Assembly: GCA_003694775.1 (NCBI GenBank)
Contig: RFJV01000107.1
Coordinates: 1 to 6,132 of the forward strand
DNA: 6,132 nucleotides
Direction: 5' to 3'
From: Chloroflexota bacterium
GTDB taxonomy: Bacteria; Chloroflexota; Anaerolineae; 4572-78; J111
Shown here piece after piece: positions 1-5,400 of this stretch (positions are counted from its first letter, which is position 1; each line of letters opens with the position of its first letter). The notes beneath the pieces are model-generated. The model searched no databases and was not told where the DNA came from. It saw only the letters and a program-made list of their open reading frames with translations. The translations under genes and the position numbers were made by a program.

Positions 1-524
1 CCCCTGCCCCGATTGAAATTATCGATGCCCCTACCCCGCCTCCACCGACCCCCACAGCCACGCCCACTCCGGCTCCGGTGCGGGTGTACGTAACCGGCGC
101 AGTGGCCCACGCCGATGTGTATGTCCTCCCTGCCGGCAGTATCGTCAAAGATGCGGTGGAGGCCGCCGGCGGCTTCACCCCCAATGCCGACCCGGTGCAA
201 ATCAACCTGGCCCTGGAGCTTCAGGACCAACAGCACATCCACGTCCCCGCGGTGGGGGAAGCCCCCTTGCCGGTGGTCAACCAGATGCCAAGCGGTGACT
301 CCCCCGGTAATTCTGTAAACCCATCTGACGGGCCGGTCAATCTCAATACTGCCACCCTGGAAGAACTGGATACCCTGCCGGGTATTGGCCCGGCCATTGC
401 CCGGCGCATTATCGAATACCGGGAGCAGGTGGGCGGATTTGCCTCGGTGGAAGAAATTACCCAGGTAAAAGGGATTGGTGAGGCCACCCTGGCAAAAATT
501 CGCGACCGGATAACGGTCCGCTAA
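1..524 (+). CDS. comEA: ComEA-like competence DNA-binding protein (5' end outside window)
   Basis: Helix-hairpin-helix DNA receptor of the ComEA family, which binds incoming double-stranded DNA at the cell surface during transformation. The frame is open to the left edge (first whole codon at 3), so the N-terminal membrane anchor is missing; 173 residues are visible. A GTG at 78 could be taken as a start, but it lies inside the protein. In order: a Pro/Thr-rich linker (codons at 30-77, pattern TPPPPTPTATPTPAP); an SLBB-type domain starting VRVYVTGAV (about 78-250); a Ser/Pro/Gly-rich spacer; and a ComEA double helix-hairpin-helix (about 336-521) that opens VNLNTATLEELDTLPGIGP, with hairpins LPGIGPAIA and VKGIGEATL. 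SLBB plus HhH is the normal ComEA layout. The linker style is common in Chloroflexota. The usual partner comEC is not downstream; a terminator follows 54 bp after the stop. Confidence 0.9.
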   Translation, partial: PAPIEIIDAPTPPPPTPTATPTPAPVRVYVTGAVAHADVYVLPAGSIVKDAVEAAGGFTPNADPVQINLALELQDQQHIHVPAVGEAPLPVVNQMPSGDSPGNSVNPSDGPVNLNTATLEELDTLPGIGPAIARRIIEYREQVGGFASVEEITQVKGIGEATLAKIRDRITVR

Positions 525-566
525 GCCGCGTCCTGGCCATCTGAATTAGCTTCCCCGTCTGCTTTG

Positions 567-575
567 TGTTACAAT
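567..575 (+). promoter_or_regulatory. Possible extended -10 promoter element
   Basis: TGTTACAAT at 567-575 matches an extended -10 element (TGn plus TACAAT, 5 of 6 to consensus). A -35 match is poor; TTAGCT at 546-551 would need an 18-bp spacer. The predicted start, about 581-583, lies in the left arm of the terminator hairpin, so transcripts from here would carry nearly the whole terminator. It is either a leader with attenuation for the phosphoribosyltransferase gene or a chance match. The same TACAAT with an upstream TG occurs before the wzz/cpsD operon on the other strand. Confidence 0.4.
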
Positions 576-578
576 CTG

Positions 579-620
579 GCGTGGCTGACCCGCCAAGGCG
601 GGAGCCACGCTTTATTTTTT
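579..620 (+). terminator. Rho-independent terminator after comEA
   Basis: GCGTGGCT (579-586) pairs with AGCCACGC (603-610). Inside that stem, CCCGC (589-593) pairs with GCGGG (598-602) around a CAAG loop, and a GA bulge (587-588) sits on the left arm. The stem has 13 base pairs, is very G+C-rich, and is followed at once by TTTATTTTTT (611-620). This is a textbook intrinsic terminator on the + strand, well placed to end the comEA transcript. Confidence 0.88.
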
Positions 621-655
621 GGCTCTTTTGGAATCCGTGGGGTAGCCAGATAAAA

Positions 656-1141
656 ATGGACGACTCGACAAATAAAATCTACCTAACCTGGCGAGATGTT
701 GACGATTTAATCACCCGCTTGATTCCGTCGCTCCAGAAGCATGATTTTGATATTGTGCTGGCCATTACCCGCGGGGGAATTGTCCCCAGCGCCATTATTT
801 CCGAGCGGCTGGGGGTCCAGCAGGTGCTGGTAGCCTCGGTGGATTTTTACGAGGACGAGGAGCTGAACCTGGACTGGCCGGTCTTTATGCAGTTTCCCTC
901 AGACAGCGCCCTGCGCGGGAGGTCGGTGCTGATTGTGGATGATATCTGGGACCGGGGCAAGGAAGTGGTCAGCGTCACCGAGCGGGTCGAACTGGCCGGT
1001 GGACGGCCAATGTCGGTGGTTCTGCACTACAAGCCGCACCGGTCGCTGTTTCCGCAGAGAAGCCCCACCTTCTACGCCCAGGAGACGGAAGACTGGATTG
1101 TATACCCCTGGGAAGTGGAACGGGGACAGTTGGGTGTATAG
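656..1141 (+). CDS. Phosphoribosyltransferase family protein (Gpt/HPRT-like)
   Basis: Type I phosphoribosyltransferase fold protein, 161 residues. It probably transfers phosphoribose from PRPP to a purine-like base in the cytoplasm; the substrate cannot be read from the sequence. Residues 37-44 (ITRGGIVP) match the pyrophosphate loop of xanthine/hypoxanthine PRTs. Residues 91-104 (VLIVDDIWDRGKEV) occupy the PRPP-binding loop with its paired Asp residues (95, 96) and Asp99. The C-terminal DWIVYPWE (146-153) is typical of Gpt-like and archaeal purine PRTs. The loop normally has Thr or Ser before the Gly (D-T/S-G), but here it is Arg100, which is unusual. The ATG at 656 was chosen because the in-frame GTG at 566 would translate through the terminator and add 30 unlikely residues. 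No strong Shine-Dalgarno is seen. The stop is 10 bp before the epimerase start, so the two are probably cotranscribed. Confidence 0.85.
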   Translation: MDDSTNKIYLTWRDVDDLITRLIPSLQKHDFDIVLAITRGGIVPSAIISERLGVQQVLVASVDFYEDEELNLDWPVFMQFPSDSALRGRSVLIVDDIWDRGKEVVSVTERVELAGGRPMSVVLHYKPHRSLFPQRSPTFYAQETEDWIVYPWEVERGQLGV

Positions 1142-1151
1142 GCAAGAGAGA

Positions 1152-2102
1152 ATGCGGTTTTTGATTACCGGTGGGGCCGGTTTTATTGGGGCGCGGCTGG
1201 CAAACTATCTGGTTCGGCAGGGACATACCGTCCGGGTGCTGGATGACCTCAGCGCGGGCGACCACCAGCGGCTGTTGCCGGAAGTCCACTTTACCCGCGG
1301 CGACGTGGAAGACAAGCCCAAAGTCTGGCGACTGCTGAGCAAGGTGGACTGTGTGTACCACCTGGCGGCGCGGGTCTCGGTCCCGGAATCGGTGCTTTAC
1401 CCGCGCGAATACAACCAGACAAACGTCAGCGGTACGGTGGCGGTGATGGAGGCTATGCGCGATGCCGGCATCAAGCGGGTGGTGCTGGCTTCGTCGGGGG
1501 CGGTGTACGGTGAACAGCCGGTCAGCCCCGTGCACGAGGATTTACTGCCCCATCCCAGCTCGCCGTATGCCGTCAGCAAGCTGGCGGCAGAGGGGTATGT
1601 CCACACTATTGGCCGGGAATGGAATATCGAAACGGTCTCTCTGCGGATTTTCAACGCCTACGGGCCGGGCCAGGCCATTCCCCCCACCCATCCCCCGGTA
1701 ATTCCCCAATTTGTCCGCCAGATTCTGGGCGGCGGGTCGGTGGTCATCCACGGCGGCGGCGAACAGGTGCGGGATTATATCTACGTGGACGATGTCGTCC
1801 GGGCGCTGGTCGCCGCGGCCACGGCAGACGGCGTGAACCGGCAGACCATCAACGTAGGCACAGGCGTCGGGACGAGTGTCCGGGAGCTGGTGCGCATTAT
1901 CGAACAGGTCACCGGACGGCAGGCGCAGGTCATTGTGAATACTGCCGTATCGGGGGGCGTTTCCAGACTGGTTGCCGATACCCGCCGGGCCGAAGCCCTG
2001 CTGGGCTTCCGGGCCGAGGTTTCGCTGGCTCAGGGGATTGCCCGTCTGCTTGAGGAGGACTCCCAGTTTGCCCCTTCCAGCTTCAAGCCGTTTATCTCCT
2101 AA
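1152..2102 (+). CDS. NAD-dependent epimerase/dehydratase (extended SDR, GalE-like)
   Basis: Extended short-chain dehydrogenase/reductase, 316 residues, full length for UDP-glucose 4-epimerase-type enzymes. It is expected to act on a nucleotide sugar in the cytoplasm for cell-surface glycan synthesis; the exact sugar is not determinable. An N-terminal Rossmann fold has TGGAGFIG (6-13) and the NAD-ribose acidic pair in VLDDLSAG (29-36). The catalytic set is Ser114/Ser115 (ASSGAVYG) with Tyr139-x3-Lys143 (YAVSK). The substrate half contains RIFNAYGPGQ (165-174), RDYIYVDDV (207-215) and ADTRRAEALLG (275-285), all standard for GalE-like enzymes. The ATG at 1152 is supported by the domain beginning directly after it (MRFLITGG) and by a purine-rich AAGAGAGA just upstream; a longer frame opening at 933 lies inside the upstream gene. 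It forms a probable operon with the phosphoribosyltransferase. Its stop overlaps the convergent metallopeptidase stop by 4 bp. Confidence 0.92.
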   Translation: MRFLITGGAGFIGARLANYLVRQGHTVRVLDDLSAGDHQRLLPEVHFTRGDVEDKPKVWRLLSKVDCVYHLAARVSVPESVLYPREYNQTNVSGTVAVMEAMRDAGIKRVVLASSGAVYGEQPVSPVHEDLLPHPSSPYAVSKLAAEGYVHTIGREWNIETVSLRIFNAYGPGQAIPPTHPPVIPQFVRQILGGGSVVIHGGGEQVRDYIYVDDVVRALVAAATADGVNRQTINVGTGVGTSVRELVRIIEQVTGRQAQVIVNTAVSGGVSRLVADTRRAEALLGFRAEVSLAQGIARLLEEDSQFAPSSFKPFIS

Positions 2103-2596
2103 TCTTCTTCCAGATTCTCCAGACCAACCGCCATCAGGTAGCCCCGCGCCCGTTCTGTTTTGGGGTAGCGGTTGACCAGCTTCCAGAAGCGGGGACCGTG
2201 ATTCGGCTCCAGCAGGTGGGCCAGCTCGTGAACCAGCACGTAATCCCGCACAAAGGCGGGCATTGAGGCCACGCGGTGCGAAATCCGGATGGTTCCCTGA
2301 GCGGGCGTACAGCTCCCGAACCGTTTGTTCTGGTTGGTCACCCAGCGGGTAGACTGCCATTTCAGCCGGCCCTGGAAATACTGCCGGTTCAGCTCCTGTG
2401 CCCGGCGGTGCAGGGCCTCGTCATCCAGGGTTTCTTTTTTCTTGCGCCGCGCCAGCCGGCGGGTCAGCTTTTCGATGAGCGGGGCCAGCTCCTCGTCGCT
2501 CAGGTGAGCCGGGGCACGCACTACAATAGTCCCCTCAACCTCCTCGGCACTGACCGTCTTCCGGCGGTTGGCACTGCGGATAATCTTGATGTCCAT
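2099..2596 (-). CDS. YgjP-like zinc metallopeptidase (DUF45 / M48-type)
   Basis: 165 residues, a usual length for the YgjP family (PF01863, related to WSS1/SprT-type zinc proteases). The physiological substrate of the family is poorly known. The zinc site is HELAHLLEPNHG (123-134): His123, Glu124 and His127, with a further candidate ligand at His133. The preceding block NKRFGSC (90-96) and the MPAFVRDYVLVHE run (112-124) are family hallmarks. The N-terminal part has a basic helix (about 43-54, TRRLARRKKK). There is no signal peptide or membrane segment, so it is probably cytoplasmic. The start at 2596 fits the family N-terminus (MDIKIIRSANRRKTVSA), but no Shine-Dalgarno is visible (upstream reads TTCTTTCTCGCCA on the coding strand), so translation may be from a very short leader. 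An AT-rich palindrome begins 11 bp upstream, and the origin-like region lies beyond it. Confidence 0.9.
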   Translation of the reverse strand: MDIKIIRSANRRKTVSAEEVEGTIVVRAPAHLSDEELAPLIEKLTRRLARRKKKETLDDEALHRRAQELNRQYFQGRLKWQSTRWVTNQNKRFGSCTPAQGTIRISHRVASMPAFVRDYVLVHELAHLLEPNHGPRFWKLVNRYPKTERARGYLMAVGLENLEED

Positions 2597-2607
2597 TGGC
2601 GAGAAAG

Positions 2608-2638
2608 AATATATCCCAAAAAATTTTTGGGATATATT
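2608..2638. repeat. Near-perfect 31-bp AT-rich palindrome
   Basis: Left arm 2608-2622 (AATATATCCCAAAAA) and right arm 2624-2638 (TTTTTGGGATATATT) are exact reverse complements around a single A at 2623. It contains one inverted copy of the 11-bp repeat (ATATATCCCAA, 2609-2619) and the first direct copy (2627-2637). It lies 11 bp upstream of the metallopeptidase start codon. It could be an operator for that gene or part of an origin unwinding element. It has no G+C-rich stem foot, so it is a poor terminator. Confidence 0.85.
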
Positions 2639-2689
2639 TGGTTTATGTCTGCTGAATTGGGTTATATTTGGGATAAATTTGGGAAAAAT
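2627..2689 (+). repeat. Five 11-bp direct repeats in AT-rich DNA
   Basis: Copies: TTGGGATATAT (2627-2637), TTGGTTTATGT (2638-2648), then an 8-bp spacer CTGCTGAA, then TTGGGTTATAT (2657-2667), TTGGGATAAAT (2668-2678) and TTGGGAAAAAT (2679-2689). Against the first copy the others match at 8, 10, 10 and 9 of 11 positions. The 11-bp period is close to one helical turn, so the TTGGG cores face one side of the DNA. On the opposite strand the copies read ATTTATCCCAA and similar. They share TTTATCC with the DnaA boxes nearby and may be weak DnaA sites. Confidence 0.8.
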
Positions 2690-2693
2690 ATGT

Positions 2694-2718
2694 CGGGCCG
2701 GTGAATCAAGCCGGCCCG
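2694..2718 (-). terminator. G+C-rich hairpin, likely terminator of the exopolysaccharide operon
   Basis: CGGGCCGG (2694-2701) and CCGGCCCG (2711-2718) form a perfect 8-bp stem with a 9-nt loop. Read on the - strand it is followed by ACATATTTTT, a somewhat delayed U-rich tail, and it stands 89 bp past the thymidylyltransferase stop. Read on the + strand it is followed by TTTGT. It is plausible as a terminator that stops leftward transcription before the AT-rich repeats; it may also act as a G+C-rich spacer inside an origin. Confidence 0.55.
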
Positions 2719-2729
2719 TTTGTCCCTAT

Positions 2730-2781
2730 TTATCCACAGGTACTACCCGTTTATCCACAGATTTTTACAGGGTTTTCCACA
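2730..2781 (+). promoter_or_regulatory. Cluster of three DnaA boxes
   Basis: TTATCCACA at 2730-2738 and again at 2751-2759 are perfect consensus DnaA boxes; both sit in the same 11-mer TTTATCCACAG. TTTTCCACA at 2773-2781 differs by one base. All three have the same orientation, and start-to-start distances are 21 and 22 bp, two helical turns each. Clustering with regular phasing in non-coding DNA makes a chance origin unlikely. Confidence 0.8.
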
Positions 2782-2807
2782 AAATTTAACCCGGTATCCC
2801 CATCTTG

Positions 2808-3890
2808 TCAGCCGCTGTCTTCTCCCAGCAGGCCCACGTGCGAGTAATCGCCCAGGGTGAATTTGTAGGCCCGCGGGCGGATGGGGGAGCGGTGCAGAAC
2901 CACATGCCGGCCTATCAGGCTGTCTTCGATGCGGCGGTTGATGTTGCGAATCTGGCAGTGCTCCAGCACAATGGAGCGGGAAATTTCTGCGTTTTCAATC
3001 AGGCAGTGATGGTAAATGCTGGTAAACGGCCCTACGTAGGCGTTGACAATCCGGGTGTCCTGGCCGATAATCGCCGGGCCGCGCACCACACTGTTGATGA
3101 TTTCTGCGCCCTTTTCTACCGTTACCCGGCTGTCCACCTCGCTGTCCCGGTCGATGTACCCTTCGACCACGGGGGTCAGCTCTTCCAGCACCAGGCTGTT
3201 GGCTTCCAGCATGTCGCCCGGACGCCCGGTGTCAATCCACCAGCCGCGGTGAATGTACGGATAAACCTTGTACCCGTTTTCCACCAGCCACTGGATGGCA
3301 TCGGTAATTTCCAGCTCGCCGCGCCAGCTAGGCGTAATGGCATTGACTGCCTCAAAAATGTGGTGGTCGAACATATAAATCCCCACCAGGGCCAGGTCGC
3401 TGGGCGGCTCTTTGGGCTTTTCAACCAGCCGCACGATGCGGCCATCGGGGTCCAGTTCGGCCACGCCGTACTGCTCCGGCTGGTCCACGCGGGTCAGCAC
3501 AATCTGGGAGTTGTATTCACTGCTGGCAAACTGGGCAATCAGCGGGCTGATGCCGCCTTGAATCACATTGTCTCCCAGAAACATCACAAAACGGTCGTCG
3601 CCCAGAAAATCCTGCGAGATTTTAACCGCATGGGCCAGGCCCAGCGGCTGTTCCTGGGGGATGTAGGTAATGTTGACCCCCCACCGGCCGCCCCGGCCAA
3701 CGGCCCGCTTGATTTCCTCGGCGGTGTCACCCACCACAATGCCAATATCGGTGATGCCGGCATCGCGGATGGCCTCTATCACCCGGAACAGGACCGGCTT
3801 GTTGGCCACGGGAATCAACTGCTTGGCGCTGGTAAATGTGAGGGGGTAGAGCCGCGTCCCTTTACCCCCGCTCAAAATAAGACCTTTCAT
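2808..3890 (-). CDS. Glucose-1-phosphate thymidylyltransferase, long form (RmlA/StrD type)
   Basis: Sugar-nucleotide pyrophosphorylase of 360 residues. It is expected to make dTDP-glucose from glucose 1-phosphate and dTTP in the cytoplasm, the first step toward dTDP-deoxysugars such as rhamnose. The nucleotidyltransferase domain carries the signature GGKGTRLYPLT (8-18), PVANKP (27-32), the PLGLAHAV loop (82-89), GDN (106-108, metal site), EKPK (157-160) and GWWIDTGRP (216-224). A C-terminal extension (about 240-360) of short V/I-rich turns such as IINSVVRGPAIIG is a left-handed beta-helix, typical of the long RmlA subfamily rather than the about 290-residue RfbA. The start at 3890 is fixed by a strong GGAGG (+ strand CCTCC, 3898-3902) 7 nt upstream. 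It is last in the operon, 24 bp after cpsD. The true nucleotide or sugar could differ, because long forms are often mis-assigned. No rmlB, C or D gene is in view. Confidence 0.9.
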   Translation of the reverse strand: MKGLILSGGKGTRLYPLTFTSAKQLIPVANKPVLFRVIEAIRDAGITDIGIVVGDTAEEIKRAVGRGGRWGVNITYIPQEQPLGLAHAVKISQDFLGDDRFVMFLGDNVIQGGISPLIAQFASSEYNSQIVLTRVDQPEQYGVAELDPDGRIVRLVEKPKEPPSDLALVGIYMFDHHIFEAVNAITPSWRGELEITDAIQWLVENGYKVYPYIHRGWWIDTGRPGDMLEANSLVLEELTPVVEGYIDRDSEVDSRVTVEKGAEIINSVVRGPAIIGQDTRIVNAYVGPFTSIYHHCLIENAEISRSIVLEHCQIRNINRRIEDSLIGRHVVLHRSPIRPRAYKFTLGDYSHVGLLGEDSG

Positions 3891-3914
3891 CTGGCAACCT
3901 CCATTGGTGCAGGT

Positions 3915-4577
3915 TTAGTAGTCGTAGCTCAGCGCGGCCGCGTCGACCTGGGCATTGGTCAGCACCGCGCCGATGAGCCGGGCGTTGACCTTTTCCAGCC
4001 GGTCTTTGGCCGCCTTGACGTGCTCGCGGCGGGTGTGGTGCGCGGTCACGGCCAGCAGAACGCCATCCACCCTGGATGCCAGCAGGGAAGCATCGTTGGC
4101 CGTTATCACCGGCGGCGCGTCGAAGATGACCACCTCTGCCAGCGCCGACAGCCGGGCCATCACATCGCCCATTTTGCGCGAGGCCAGAAGCTGGCTGGGA
4201 ATGGGCGGCAGTGGCCCGCTGGTCAGAACCTTGAGGGTGGTGTTGGGCACGCTTTGCAGGGGTGGATTTTCCATCGCCGTGCCGTCCCGGAACAGGTCGG
4301 TGAAGCCCTGCTCGTTGGGCAGGTCGAACAGGGTGTGCTGGTGTGGACGGCGCAGGTCGGCATCCACCAGAATGACCGGACGGTCCCCATCGGCCATCAC
4401 CACAGCCAGATTGGCGACCACCACACTTTTGTTTTCGGTGGGGGCCGGCACGGCCACCAGCAGGGTGTGCAGGGGGTCGTCCAGGCTGGAAAATTCCAGA
4501 TTGGTGCGCAAAGTGCGGTAGGCTTCGGCCACCGCAGAACGCGGGTCGGTTAAAGTAATCAATGCATTGCTGACCAT
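3915..4577 (-). CDS. CpsD/CapB-like BY-kinase homologue with degenerate Walker A
   Basis: P-loop protein of the bacterial tyrosine kinase/MinD-like family, 220 residues, of the stand-alone CpsD type that pairs with a membrane Wzz/CpsC protein to control capsule or exopolysaccharide polymerisation. The N-terminal EAYRTLRTNLEF (18-29) holds the E-x2-R-x2-R oligomerisation motif. Walker A' is ILVDADLRRP (69-78) and Walker B is VVIFDAPPV (149-157), both intact. Walker A reads VPAPTENKSV (43-52): the glycines of the usual GPGEGKST are replaced by Ala45, Thr47 and Asn49, and the final Thr by Val52. Only Lys50 and Ser51 remain, so nucleotide handling may be altered or lost. The C-terminus ends YDY, a minimal tyrosine cluster. 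A weak AGGA lies 10 nt before the ATG. It sits 24 bp downstream of a wzz gene and 24 bp upstream of the thymidylyltransferase gene. Confidence 0.85.
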   Translation of the reverse strand: MVSNALITLTDPRSAVAEAYRTLRTNLEFSSLDDPLHTLLVAVPAPTENKSVVVANLAVVMADGDRPVILVDADLRRPHQHTLFDLPNEQGFTDLFRDGTAMENPPLQSVPNTTLKVLTSGPLPPIPSQLLASRKMGDVMARLSALAEVVIFDAPPVITANDASLLASRVDGVLLAVTAHHTRREHVKAAKDRLEKVNARLIGAVLTNAQVDAAALSYDY

Positions 4578-4601
4578 TTGGATTCTGTCCTGAATTCTGG
4601 G

Positions 4602-5333
4602 TTAATGACTGCTCAAAGGGCGGGGAATCAGCCGCCGCGGCTTTTCTGCCGGGGCGTGCGGTTCGTCGCCGGGGGCAGGCGGAATAGCCCCCAGGACACC
4701 CACGTCAATGGCTTTTACCAGGTCATCGGAGGAGCGGATAACGTCCATTTCCAGCCATTCCAGGAAAAAGACCACCAGGATGCCCACCAGCGCGCCGAAC
4801 AGCCCGCCCGCCATGGTGTTGATTTTGGTTTTGGGGGAGTACTGGGTGTAGCCCAGGTTGTAAACGCTGTCCAGCATTTTTACGTCGATGCGGTCGCGCT
4901 TGTCCTGCTTCTGGTTCCACTGCTCCCGGTCTTCGATGAAGACAATCGCCATCCGGTTGACGATGTCCATGGCCACCTTTGGGTCCCGGTCGCGGGCTTC
5001 CAGCTCCAGGGTAAAGGTGGAGCTGTCGGGGCTGACATACAGCTTGTTCAGCAGGGTGGTGGTGTCCATATCCAGCTGTTCCCGGTCGATGACTTCCGCG
5101 GCCATGGTGTGGGTTTTGATGTTTTCCGCGTAGTTGCGGAGCAGGTCTTTGAGGCTGTTGCTCGACCCCCAGTCTGTGGCGCGGGCGGGAACCACACTCA
5201 GTTTGACCTTGGCGCTGTAGATGGGAGTCTGCATTTTACTGAAGGCAAACGCACTGCCGGCGGCAATCAGAGCCACCAGGATGATTATCCAGCCCCGTTT
5301 GCGCAGTATGCGGATGTAATCATTCAGTTCCAT
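4602..5333 (-). CDS. Wzz/CpsC-like polysaccharide chain-length determinant
   Basis: 243-residue inner-membrane protein of the Wzz/polysaccharide co-polymerase family, expected to set polymer length and activate the partner CpsD-like protein. It starts with the family signature MELNDYIRILRKRGWII. TM1 spans about 14-32, an extracytoplasmic domain about 33-172 includes a predicted helical stretch, and TM2 spans about 173-193 (GGLFGALVGILVVFFLEWLE). The short motif YSPKTKINTM before TM2 is a reduced form of the Pro-rich PCP motif. The cytoplasmic tail (194-243) includes DVGVLGAIPP, normally the region that contacts the kinase, and ends in a Pro/Arg-rich stretch. Start: the AGAGGTG Shine-Dalgarno (+ strand 5341-5347) is 7 nt upstream of the ATG. 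It is the first gene behind a good promoter and is followed 24 bp later by the cpsD-like gene. Confidence 0.87.
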   Translation of the reverse strand: MELNDYIRILRKRGWIIILVALIAAGSAFAFSKMQTPIYSAKVKLSVVPARATDWGSSNSLKDLLRNYAENIKTHTMAAEVIDREQLDMDTTTLLNKLYVSPDSSTFTLELEARDRDPKVAMDIVNRMAIVFIEDREQWNQKQDKRDRIDVKMLDSVYNLGYTQYSPKTKINTMAGGLFGALVGILVVFFLEWLEMDVIRSSDDLVKAIDVGVLGAIPPAPGDEPHAPAEKPRRLIPRPLSSH

Positions 5334-5358
5334 AGTTTATCACCTCTCCAAAGCCACC

Positions 5359-5386
5359 ATTGTACCACAGGCCGGCTAAAGGACAA
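5359..5386 (-). promoter_or_regulatory. Extended -10 promoter for the wzz-cpsD-thymidylyltransferase operon
   Basis: On the - strand: TTGTCC (-35, + strand 5381-5386, 4 of 6), a 16-bp spacer ending in TGG, then TACAAT (-10, + strand 5359-5364, 5 of 6). The TGG directly before TACAAT makes it an extended -10, which would offset the modest -35. The predicted start near 5352 leaves a leader of about 19 nt with the Shine-Dalgarno at 5341-5347. Confidence 0.65.
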
Positions 5387-5400
5387 CTCTTGCAAGATGT

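Larger units (their letters stand above)
2597..2807. other. Candidate replication origin: AT-rich repeats plus DnaA box cluster
   Basis: 211 bp without a gene. In order: an inverted repeat (2608-2638), five 11-bp direct repeats (2627-2689), a G+C-rich hairpin (2694-2718), and three DnaA boxes on one strand (2730-2781). Positions 2605-2690 are about 73% A+T by hand count, far above the neighbouring coding DNA. An A+T-rich repeat array beside clustered perfect DnaA boxes is the standard build of bacterial oriC and of many plasmid origins. Against it: no dnaA, dnaN, rpmH, parAB or rep gene is visible, only three strong boxes are present, and the operon on the right is transcribed toward the site. 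It could instead be a DnaA-titrating or DnaA-regulated locus. Confidence 0.6.

Noticed and set aside
566..655. GTG at 566 as an upstream start for the phosphoribosyltransferase
   Set aside because: The extra 30 residues would be encoded by the terminator hairpin and its T-tract, and the family N-terminus fits the ATG at 656.
934..942. TGTGGATGA, a near DnaA box on the - strand
   Set aside because: It is isolated and encodes the conserved VDD of the phosphoribosyltransferase loop, so it is explained by coding.
1542..2360. A 272-codon open frame on the - strand
   Set aside because: It is antisense to the well-supported epimerase and overlaps the metallopeptidase in another frame; no domain is recognisable.
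2608..2689. -10-like TATATT and TATAAC on the - strand as metallopeptidase promoters
   Set aside because: No acceptable -35 is found at 16-18 bp, and such matches are expected by chance in DNA this A+T-rich.
2568..2789. A 73-codon open frame across the AT-rich intergenic region
   Set aside because: It starts inside the metallopeptidase gene and reads through the repeats, hairpin and DnaA boxes, has no ribosome site and resembles no known protein.
2805..4553. A 582-codon open frame on the + strand
   Set aside because: It lies antisense to the thymidylyltransferase and cpsD-like genes, which have clear motifs and ribosome sites. The translation is rich in His/Gln/Val/Gly with no recognisable domain; it is a G+C-driven mirror frame.
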